From the NCBI RefSeq assembly GCF_000332335.1, contig NZ_KB235948.1, forward strand, positions 2,465,150 to 2,513,823: a stretch of DNA of 48,674 nucleotides. The letters are read 5' to 3'. The notes under the pieces are model-generated. The model saw nothing but the letters and a program-made list of their open reading frames with translations. It did no database searches and was not told where the DNA came from. Every line of letters starts with the position of its first letter. Position 1 is the first letter of the stretch. The translations under genes were made by a program, and so were the position numbers. Positions 7,472 to 12,581 of the stretch are shown here, piece after piece. This stretch comes from Kamptonema formosum PCC 10802 (lineage in GTDB: Bacteria > Cyanobacteriota > Cyanobacteriia > Cyanobacteriales > Oscillatoriaceae).

Positions 7472-8204
7472 ATGCCACGCAAGAGTGTGCTGTCAGACAA
7501 ATCCAAAGTTGAAGAAGCTGTAAGGCTTTGTTCGTCAGTCAAAGAATGCCTGCAATATTTAGGTCTTCGCACAGGGGGCGGCAACTACAAACAATTCTAT
7601 GAGTGGTGCGGGAAACACGGCCTTACTCCACCTAAAGGAAGCCATCCTGCTAGTTTAAAGAATCTGGCAAAGAGAAGATTCATTCCATTAGAGAACATCC
7701 TTGTAGCGGGATCTACATATAGCAGGATGCACCTGAAAAGGAGACTGCTCGAAAAAGGCTTGCTAGATAACCAGTGCTACGAGTGCGGTTCTTTACCTGA
7801 GTGGAACGGCAAACCTCTGTCATTACAGATAGACCATATCAACGGAGTTCCTAATGATAAGAGATTAGAAAACCCGCGTTTGCCCGAACTGTCATAGCCA
7901 GACACCTACTTTTGCGGGCAGGAATAAGCCCCAGATGGAACCCATAATAATTGGATGCACTCAGTGCGGCGCTGCCGTCAGTCAAGGTTCGGAATCAAGA
8001 ATTTGCCGGCCATGCGCTTCTCTTCAAAATGGCTTGAAAAAAAGGAGAGTAGAAAGGCCCCCTTTAGACTTGCTAAAAGCTCAAATTGAAGCGGAAGGAT
8101 ACGCCGCTACGGGAAGATACTATGGGGTGTCTGGCAACGCCATCAAGAAATGGTTAAAAGATGGGATCTCATCAGATAGCCGTCAAACAGCAGTCCAAGT
8201 ATAA
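7472..8204 (+). pseudogene. HNH endonuclease with C-terminal zinc ribbon and HTH, frameshifted
   Basis: The first frame (7472-7897) gives CYECGS..LSLQIDHINGVPNDKRLENPR, an HNH core as in homing endonucleases. It then runs out of frame and stops. The frame one base later continues RVCPNCHSQTPTFAGRNK (the missing second CxxC), a zinc-ribbon segment, and an HTH (GYAATGRYYGVSGNAIKKWLK) to 8204. A 5-bp slippage in an ancestral TTTGCTTTGC at about 7876 would explain the break. The gene lies between two copies of tRNA-Pro. I infer a decaying homing endonuclease that entered the array. Confidence 0.8.
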
Positions 8205-8249
8205 ATCAGTCAGCAAAAGCCTCGATGTGAAAGTAAAAGAGTCCCCCAC

Positions 8250-8438
8250 ATGAAAGCCAGAAAAGTTGAGCGCCCTTCTAAAGAAGATTTGCGACAGCTA
8301 GTCTGGACAAAGCCAACTATGCAAATAGCCAAAAAGTTTGGCGTCAGCGACAAAGCTGTAGAAAAATGGTGTAAAGCGTATGGCATTGAGAAACCACCCA
8401 GAGGTTACTGGGCTAAAAAACAGCACGGCAAGATTTAG
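8250..8438 (+). CDS. Small helix-turn-helix protein
   Basis: 62 residues; PTMQIAKKFGVSDKAVEKWCKAYGIEKPPRGYW is a plain HTH matching the C-terminal HTH of the preceding broken HNH gene. This suggests a duplicated or detached DNA-recognition module. It ends 33 bp before the second tRNA-Pro. It may be a fragment rather than a functioning gene. Confidence 0.6.
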   Translation: MKARKVERPSKEDLRQLVWTKPTMQIAKKFGVSDKAVEKWCKAYGIEKPPRGYWAKKQHGKI

Positions 8439-8471
8439 ATACTTGAGCGCCCAATTCTATCATCAGAATGA

Positions 8472-8545
8472 CCGGCTGTGGCGCAGCTTGGTAGCGCAGC
8501 AGCTTTGGGAGCTGATGGTCGCAGGTTCAAATCCTGCCACCCCGA
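8472..8545 (+). pseudogene. tRNA-Pro (TGG), second copy with broken acceptor
   Basis: From the D stem to the discriminator it equals the copy at 7145. The 5' acceptor strand is CCGGCTG instead of CGGGGTG, giving two mismatches. The duplication brackets the HNH insertion, and the 5' strand was probably replaced at the insertion joint. Confidence 0.8.
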
Positions 8546-8548
8546 TAT

Positions 8549-8621
8549 GCCCTTGTGACGGAACGGAAAACGTGCTGCATTCAGCGTGCAGATTTTGCTG
8601 GTTCGACTCCAGCCAGGGGTA
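8549..8621 (+). tRNA. tRNA-like, anticodon CAG (Leu) on a class I body
   Basis: Acceptor GCCCTTG/CAGGGGT (two wobbles), D stem ACG/CGT, anticodon arm CTGCA-TTCAGCG-TGCAG, five-base variable loop ATTTT, T arm GCTGG-TTCGACT-CCAGC. Leucine tRNAs need a long variable arm, so anticodon and body disagree. Confidence 0.78.
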
Positions 8622-8664
8622 TTAGCATACATGCTGATTTGAGAGACAAGATTTGGCAATTTTT

Positions 8665-8739
8665 GCCCCTGTAGCCCAATTGGCAAGAGGCGCTTCGCTA
8701 AGGACGAAGAGGATACTGGTTCGAGTCCAGTCAGGGGTA
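8665..8739 (+). tRNA. tRNA-like, anticodon AAG (Leu) on a class I body
   Basis: Acceptor GCCCCTG/CAGGGGT, D stem GCC/GGC, anticodon arm CTTCG-CTAAGGA-CGAAG, short variable loop AGGAT, T arm ACTGG-TTCGAGT-CCAGT. A34 is rare in bacteria outside Arg(ACG), and the short variable loop does not fit Leu. Confidence 0.8.
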
Positions 8740-8751
8740 TTTGGTGAGCGA

Positions 8752-8829
8752 AGCGGGGATGGAGCAAGATAGGGCTCGTCAGGATCAGCGCCTGAAAACC
8801 AGTGAGTGCAATTCTCACCCCCGTCACCA
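8752..8829 (+). tRNA. Initiator-like tRNA body with CAG anticodon
   Basis: D arm GAGC..GCTC, acceptor AGCGGGG/CCCCGTC and encoded ACCA recall bacterial initiator tRNA, but the anticodon arm is TCAGG-ATCAGCG-CCTGA (CAG). The T arm is GTGAG-TGCAATT-CTCAC, with G in place of T55. Positions 8-9 are AT. Confidence 0.65.
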
Positions 8830-8833
8830 AAAT

Positions 8834-8909
8834 GCAGGTGTGGTGTCAATTGGCAACACGGCAGCCTTGTAAGCTGCTTATGCGAGTTCAAATCTCGCCG
8901 CCTGCTCCA
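8834..8909 (+). tRNA. tRNA-Thr (TGT)
   Basis: Acceptor GCAGGTG/CGCCTGC, D stem GTG/CAC, anticodon arm GCAGC-CTTGTAA-GCTGC, T arm GCGAG-TTCAAAT-CTCGC, U73 and encoded CCA. Confidence 0.9.
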
Positions 8910-8933
8910 GAAATTTAAAACTTGCGGGTGTGA

Positions 8934-9042
8934 TGTAATGGCTAGCATCTGAGTCTGCCAGTCTCAGCGCGTGGGTACCCTTCGGGAAGGCTAGCTGCTG
9001 GCGCAGCCGCTTCGCTAACGCCTACGACCCCCACCATCCGCT
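8934..9042 (+). tRNA. tRNA-Gly (GCC) with a 48-nt insertion in the T loop
   Basis: Acceptor GCGGGTG/CATCCGC, D stem ATG/CAT, anticodon loop CTGCCAG with a T.T mismatch at 31:39, T stem GTGGG/CCCAC. The element at 8977-9024 separates T54 from C56 exactly as in tRNA-Cys. Confidence 0.82.
8977..9024 (+). repeat. T-loop insertion element, copy 2
   Basis: Starts ACCCTTCGGGAAGG and ends AACGCCTA. It differs from the copy at 6510 by only one or two bases although the host tRNAs are unrelated, which points to recent spread. Confidence 0.88.
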
Positions 9043-9044
9043 TT

Positions 9045-9114
9045 GGCAGTCTTGTCGGTAAGTATTTGCCTTACAAGCAAGGGCTTGCTGCTTGAAAGAC
9101 TGCCGGTACTGCCA
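9045..9114 (+). pseudogene. tRNA-Val-like (TAC) hairpin
   Basis: A good anticodon arm TTTGC-CTTACAA-GCAAG (TAC) sits inside the inverted repeat GGCAGTCTT/AAGACTGCC. No normal D or T arm can be drawn. It is a reduced tRNA-Val relic or mimic. Confidence 0.55.
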
Positions 9115-9118
9115 ATGT

Positions 9119-9192
9119 GGGAATGTAGCTCAATGGATAGAGCACGAAGCTTCTACCTTCGCACTTTGTGGGTTCAAGTCCTACCATTCCCG
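9119..9192 (+). tRNA. tRNA-Arg (TCT)
   Basis: Acceptor GGGAATG/CATTCCC, D arm GCTC-AATGGATA-GAGC, anticodon arm CGAAG-CTTCTAC-CTTCG, T arm GTGGG-TTCAAGT-CCTAC, G73. Confidence 0.92.
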
Positions 9193-9199
9193 CCTCAAT

Positions 9200-9276
9200 G
9201 GGTCTGTAGCTTAACTGGGAAAGCGTCTAGCTGGCTGCTAGAAAGAGGTCGGTTCAAAGCCGACCAGTATCCACCA
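9200..9276 (+). tRNA. tRNA-Ala (GGC)
   Basis: D stem GCTT/AAGC, anticodon arm TCTAG-CTGGCTG-CTAGA with T37 instead of a purine, T arm GTCGG-TTCAAAG-CCGAC, A73 and encoded CCA. The 3' acceptor strand has one extra T (CAG-T-ATCC) compared with the next tRNA. Confidence 0.8.
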
Positions 9277-9281
9277 AAAAT

Positions 9282-9350
9282 GGGTCTGTAGTTCTAATGG
9301 GAGAACGCCTGTTTTGCACAAGGCTGCGAGTTCGACCCTCGCCAGATCCA
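9282..9350 (+). tRNA. tRNA-Ala-like (TGC), degenerate
   Basis: Acceptor GGGTCTG/CAGATCC, D stem GTTC/GAAC, T arm GCGAG-TTCGACC-CTCGC. The anticodon loop (TTTTGCAC) has an extra T and the variable loop is almost absent. It appears to be a sister of the preceding Ala gene. Confidence 0.72.
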
Positions 9351-9354
9351 CTGT

Positions 9355-9429
9355 GGTGTCTGAAGTCAAAGCGGTCGAGACGCTGGTTTGTGGAACCAGT
9401 CAAAGCGGGTTCAAGTCCCGTCAGACACC
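9355..9429 (+). tRNA. tRNA-His (GTG)
   Basis: Includes the His-specific G-1 opposite C73. Acceptor GTGTCTG/CAGACAC, anticodon arm CTGGT-TTGTGGA-ACCAG, T arm GCGGG-TTCAAGT-CCCGT. The identity elements look intact. Confidence 0.92.
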
Positions 9430-9434
9430 CTCAA

Positions 9435-9539
9435 GGAAGATGCCGCTGAATGGACGGCAACCGGTCTTGAAAACCGGGGTACAGGCAACTGTAGGGGTAC
9501 CCTTCGGGAAGGCTGCGCCTACGATCCCTCCATCTTCCT
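9435..9539 (+). tRNA. tRNA-Ser (TGA) with a 23-nt insertion in the T loop
   Basis: Acceptor GGAAGAT/ATCTTCC, D stem CCG/CGG, anticodon arm CCGGT-CTTGAAA-ACCGG, class II variable arm TACAG-GCAA-CTGTA. The T loop is split between T54 (9498) and C56 (9522) by a shortened copy of the element. The discriminator is T instead of G. Confidence 0.83.
9499..9521 (+). repeat. T-loop insertion element, shortened copy 3
   Basis: ACCCTTCGGGAAGGC then TGCGCCTA: the same ends as the 48-nt copies, but the central arm is missing, leaving an AGGC-TGC-GCCT hairpin. Confidence 0.85.
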
Positions 9540-9543
9540 CTCT

Positions 9544-9615
9544 CCACCGGAGGCCGAAAAGTGAGGCACCGTGCTGATAACGCGGCGACAGGAGGGGCAG
9601 TACCTCCCCGGTGGA
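9544..9615 (+). tRNA. tRNA-Ile-like (GAT) with an atypical T loop
   Basis: Acceptor CCACCGG/CCGGTGG, D stem GCC/GGC, anticodon arm CCGTG-CTGATAA-CGCGG, T stem GGAGG/CCTCC, A73. The T loop is GGCAGTA and lacks T54-T55, so scanning programs may miss it. It completes the 20-amino-acid set. Confidence 0.72.
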
Positions 9616-9662
9616 TTTCCCTCTGAAGCGCGGATCTGGAGCTGAAAGTAGATGCCAGAAAC

Positions 9663-9689
9663 CCGGTTTCTTTAAGAAACCGGGTTTCT
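9663..9689. repeat. AAACCCGGTTTCTTTAAG palindrome inside the array
   Basis: A copy of the dispersed AGAAACCGGGTTTCT element between the Ile and Asn genes. Confidence 0.85.
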
Positions 9690-9716
9690 CAGTACCTGTT
9701 TCGGGCAAGGGGTTAT

Positions 9717-9788
9717 TCCAAGGTAGCTCAATGGCAGAGCAAACGGCTGTTAACCGTGCGGTTGTGGGTTCAACTCCCACCCTTGGAG
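9717..9788 (+). tRNA. tRNA-Asn (GTT)
   Basis: Acceptor TCCAAGG/CCTTGGA, D arm GCTC-AATGGCA-GAGC, anticodon stem ACGG/CCGT with loop CTGTTAA, T arm GTGGG-TTCAACT-CCCAC, G73. Confidence 0.9.
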
Positions 9789-9799
9789 TTAATTTTTGC

Positions 9800-9871
9800 G
9801 GGGGGTTGGCAGAGCGGTTATGCAATCGGCTTTTAACCGATACTAGATAGGTTCGATTCCTATACCTCCCA
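9800..9871 (+). tRNA. tRNA-Lys (TTT), last gene of the array
   Basis: Acceptor GGGGGGT/ACCTCCC, anticodon arm ATCGG-CTTTTAA-CCGAT, T arm ATAGG-TTCGATT-CCTAT, A73. Confidence 0.9.
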
Positions 9872-9872
9872 C

Positions 9873-9940
9873 TGTTTTCACCGGCACCTCAAAACAAGCC
9901 GGTCGTCTGTTTTCACCGGCACTCCAAAACAAGCCGGTCG
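9873..9940. repeat. Tandem 33-35 bp direct repeat after the tRNA array
   Basis: Two near-identical units, each TGTTTTCACCGGCA... to AAGCCGGTCGT, directly after tRNA-Lys. Each can form a CACCGGC/GCCGGT hairpin, so a termination or processing role is possible. Confidence 0.75.
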
Positions 9941-9974
9941 TTACTTTGAGAATATTTTGACATTGCAAGGAGAT

Positions 9975-10089
9975 ATGATATAGCAATAGACAGTCAGTTG
10001 GGACAACGCATCTCACTTGCTAGTAAGGACAGGGACAGGCGAGACGCCTGTCCTACGTCCGTGCCTTGGGTGGCTGCTGCTATATCATG
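9975..10089. mobile_element. MITE-like element (TATAGCAATAG ends)
   Basis: The left end ATGATATAGCAATAGACA and right end TGGCTGCTGCTATATCAT are inverted repeats around a GACAGGCG palindrome. It encodes nothing. Related elements lie near 27411-27577, 37890-38035 and 46154-46398, with a half copy at about 25375-25432. Confidence 0.65.
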
Positions 10090-10237
10090 TCCGGGGGAGG
10101 GGATTGTCAGGTTGCCAAGGATATCTATAAAAGTGCCCCCAGAGGATATGTATAAACCGGCCCGCCCTGAGTGCCGGTGGCAAAGGTTATTATTGAACCG
10201 GCCCTCACCCCACAATAAGAATCCTAGCGGACACGAT

Positions 10238-11194
10238 ATGACAGCTCTAACCATGCGCCCTTATGCCGGCGAAACTGACTGGCAAGCGATCGCAGACCTG
10301 CTGAACGCCTGTGAGGCAGTCGATCGCCTGCAGGAAGCTATCTCTGTCTCAAAATTGCGGATGGAATTGGATGCGCCATCCACCGACAAAGCCCGCGATA
10401 TCCGTCTTTGGGAGGATGCCACCGGCAGCCTGATTGCCTTCGCTTATTTGCGGATTCCGGAGTCAGGCGAAACCGTCGATGGCTGGCTTATCTTTCTTGT
10501 CCACCCGGCGGCACGGGGCGGCGATCTGGAGAGGCAGATTGTTGCCTGGAGTGAGAGGCGAATGCGGGAGGTGGCTGCAGAGCGCGGTGTGCCGGTGTTG
10601 CTCCGCTCCGGCGCTCGCCACGACCAAGGCGAGCGCATCGCTCTGCTGGAAGCTTGCGGTTTCAAACCGGAGCGTTACTTCTTCAGGATGGCGCGATCGC
10701 TTGACGGTGCAATCCCAGAGCCACCCCTGCCGGTGGGCTTTACCCTGCGCCAGGGAAGTCGGCAAGACGCCAAGGCGTGGGCCGAAATGTACGACCTGAC
10801 CTTTAGCGAACACTGGAATCACTACCGCGTAACGGTTGAGCAGGTCAGGGAGGAACTGGCTAACCCCTATTACAGACCTGAACTGGATTTGATGGCCGTC
10901 GCTCCTGATGGGACGTTCGCGGCTCTCTGCTATTGCGCATTCAACCCAGAATGGAATGCCCGCAGCGGGCGCAACGAGGGCTGGATTGCCATACTCGGCA
11001 CCCGCCCCGGTTTCCGCCGGATGGGACTCGGGCGGGCGATGTTATTTCAGGGCTCGCACCGGCTCAAGGCTGCCGGTGCCGGTACCGCAGTCCTCGGCGT
11101 CGATGCCGAAAACCCCTCAGGTGCCGGCGCGCTCTACGAGGGAGCCGGCTTCCGCAAGAGTCACACTTGGATTGCTTACGGCAAGGGCGTTTAG
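10238..11194 (+). CDS. GNAT-family acetyltransferase with two GNAT domains
   Basis: 318 residues from ATG 10238 (MTALTMRPYAGETDWQ). Two N-acetyltransferase halves: a degenerate one in residues 1-150 and a second with the acetyl-CoA loop in the region GTRPGFRRMGLGRAM (R-R-x-G-L-G). The C-terminus has the usual GAxxLYEGAGF element. The layout recalls MshD-like tandem GNAT proteins. The substrate is unknown. It lies between the tRNA array and the second RNA operon, but a GNAT of this type need not act on RNA or tRNA. A long upstream extension of the frame over a MITE is not used. Confidence 0.8.
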   Translation: MTALTMRPYAGETDWQAIADLLNACEAVDRLQEAISVSKLRMELDAPSTDKARDIRLWEDATGSLIAFAYLRIPESGETVDGWLIFLVHPAARGGDLERQIVAWSERRMREVAAERGVPVLLRSGARHDQGERIALLEACGFKPERYFFRMARSLDGAIPEPPLPVGFTLRQGSRQDAKAWAEMYDLTFSEHWNHYRVTVEQVREELANPYYRPELDLMAVAPDGTFAALCYCAFNPEWNARSGRNEGWIAILGTRPGFRRMGLGRAMLFQGSHRLKAAGAGTAVLGVDAENPSGAGALYEGAGFRKSHTWIAYGKGV

Positions 11195-11236
11195 CCCCCT
11201 CACCGGCACCCTGAAAAAAAATTTTTTCTCACCCCC

Positions 11237-11265
11237 TTGACAGCTGTGTAGTACGGATGTACTAT
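11237..11265 (+). promoter_or_regulatory. Promoter of the Y-RNA island (P2) with palindromic operator
   Basis: TTGACA (11237-11242), 17-nt spacer, TACTAT (11260-11265). The palindrome TAGTA-CGGATG-TACTA (11249-11264) covers the -10 box. The segment ACCCCCTTGACAG and the A-tract/T-tract before it match P1. Confidence 0.8.
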
Positions 11266-11282
11266 AGAAACATGGGAAGCAA

Positions 11283-11304
11283 AGGAGAGGCGCAGCCCTC
11301 TCCT
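11283..11304 (+). promoter_or_regulatory. Leader hairpin before boxA (boxB-like)
   Basis: Perfect stem AGGAGAGG/CCTCTCCT with loop CGCAGC, 15 nt before boxA. This is the hairpin-then-boxA order of antitermination leaders. Confidence 0.5.
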
Positions 11305-11319
11305 GGAATGGCCCAACCT

Positions 11320-11330
11320 GAACCTTGACA
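11320..11330 (+). promoter_or_regulatory. boxA-like element in the P2 leader
   Basis: GAACCTTGACA matches the rRNA-spacer boxA GAACCTTGAAA with one change. It points to antitermination in an operon that is mostly untranslated RNA. The stretch 11331-11731 has several small hairpins (e.g. GACTC/GAGTC near 11440) and a weak 66-codon frame, with no convincing gene. Confidence 0.65.
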
Positions 11331-11716
11331 GCTGAATAAAAAATCGGGAATTTCAACAGGCGTCAAACCATAAGTCTTTTAATAGAGAGGGCACTCTTAT
11401 GTTGCTACTCTACACCAGACTGCATGGCCGGCATCTGACTCAGGCCGAGTCGGTAAGCTGGCCGCACCAGTCCAGTTTGAGGCCATCTGAGACGGAGCTA
11501 GAACAGGAAAGTTCAAGACAGCTCAGACACACCAATGTGGCTGAGCCAATCCGTCACGTCAGAAAGGTCTATCATTTAGAGCGGAGTTTCTTACTCTAGA
11601 AGTTTTCAGCCTTTGCCAATCGCAAATCCTGCTGGCAACTTACGGAATCCGCTCAATCCTCAGGCAGACCCTGCGCCAATCTAACTAAAATCCAAAATCT
11701 AAAATCTAAAATTTAA

Positions 11717-11932
<216 letters not shown>

Positions 11933-11943
11933 TTCAGAATTCC

Positions 11944-12092
11944 GTTCCGCGCCCCGACACGAAAAGCCTACACACAATAAGGATCTAGTCCTGATAGGGT
12001 TGTGGGTTCAAGTCCCACTGAAGACCTCGGTCTTCATGGTGGAATGGCAGACACGCTAGAAGTGGCAAAAAGCTTTTCAGACTTGCGCGGAC
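11944..12092 (+). ncRNA. Yr1: Y RNA with a circularly permuted tRNA-Leu-like module
   Basis: Lower Ro stem TCCGCG/CGCGGA, internal loop CCCCGACACG opposite CAGACTTG, upper stem AAAAGC/GCTTTT, then CTACACACAA. Inside, the tRNA order is permuted: anticodon loop remnant TAAGGA and stem strand TCTAG, class II variable arm CCT-GAT-AGG, T arm GTGGG-TTCAAGT-CCCAC, acceptor TGAAGAC closed by CTCG to GTCTTCA, D arm with GTG/CAC, then anticodon 5' strand CTAGA. The Ro stem therefore enters at the anticodon loop and the acceptor end is sealed by a tetraloop, so it cannot be aminoacylated. It resembles the reported tRNA mimicry of bacterial YrlA RNAs. Confidence 0.8.
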
Positions 12093-12121
12093 AAAACATT
12101 ATTTCCAGCTGTTGAGATTCG

Positions 12122-12272
12122 CACTTCGCGCCCTGACTTAAGAAGCGTACATACTGATTGGTAAGAGCATTCGCTTGAAATCGAAGTGTCAAAGGTTCAA
12201 ATCCTTTCCGCCCCACTTTGCGGGGCGGTAGCTCAGAGGTAAAGTAAAAGCTTTTTGAACTTGCGCGAAGTG
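12122..12272 (+). ncRNA. Yr2: Y RNA with a tRNA-like module permuted in the D loop
   Basis: Lower stem CACTTCGCG/CGCGAAGTG (9 bp), internal loop CCCTGACTT opposite GAACTTG, upper stem AAGAAGC/GCTTTTT, then GTACATACT. Module order: D-stem 3' strand GAGC, anticodon arm TTCG-CTTGAAAT-CGAA (4 bp, 8-nt loop), T arm AAAGG-TTCAAAT-CCTTT, acceptor CCGCCCC to GGGGCGG through ACTTTGC, D-stem 5' strand GCTC. The break lies in the D loop, and GGT occurs on both sides of it. It starts 29 nt after Yr1 with no promoter between, so co-transcription and processing are likely. Confidence 0.8.
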
Positions 12273-12320
12273 ACCTCACCTCAAACTTTTCGGAAAACTT
12301 ATCGGAAACCTAAAATCCTG

Positions 12321-12473
12321 TCTGTCCCGCGCCCTAACGGGTGAAGCTTACACACAATTGGTTTCGGTACCAGAGGTAGTAGGTTCGATTCCTACCATCC
12401 CCGCTGATTGGGGATGTAGCTCAATGGATAGAGCGCTTAAATGTCAAAGCTTTATCAACTTGTGCGGGGCAGA
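12321..12473 (+). ncRNA. Yr3: Y RNA with a permuted tRNA-Arg-like (TCG) module
   Basis: Lower stem TCTGTCCCGCG/TGCGGGGCAGA (11 bp, two wobbles), internal loop CCCTAACGGG opposite TCAACTTG, upper stem TGAAGCTT/AAGCTTTA, then ACACACAA. Module order: anticodon arm TTGGT-TTCGGT-ACCAG (TCG), T arm GTAGG-TTCGATT-CCTAC, acceptor CATCCCC to GGGGATG through GCTGATT, intact D arm GCTC-AATGGATA-GAGC. The break lies between the D and anticodon stems (position 26). The two wobbles in the long lower stem keep pairing despite sequence drift. Confidence 0.82.
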
Positions 12474-12581
12474 CCGGCAGGTAGTTGAAAGTCCCACTTC
12501 GCGCCCTGACTGAGGAAGCTTACATACTAGCTCATTGGCAGAGCGTTACCCTTCCAAGGTAAAAGTAACGGGTTCAAATCC

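Noticed and set aside
9045-9114. Normal tRNA-Val
   Set aside because: Only the anticodon arm is convincing; D and T arms cannot be formed, so it is listed as a tRNA-like remnant.
11399-11599. 66-codon ORF in the P2 leader
   Set aside because: No family resemblance and poor codon pattern; it lies among hairpins of the boxA leader.
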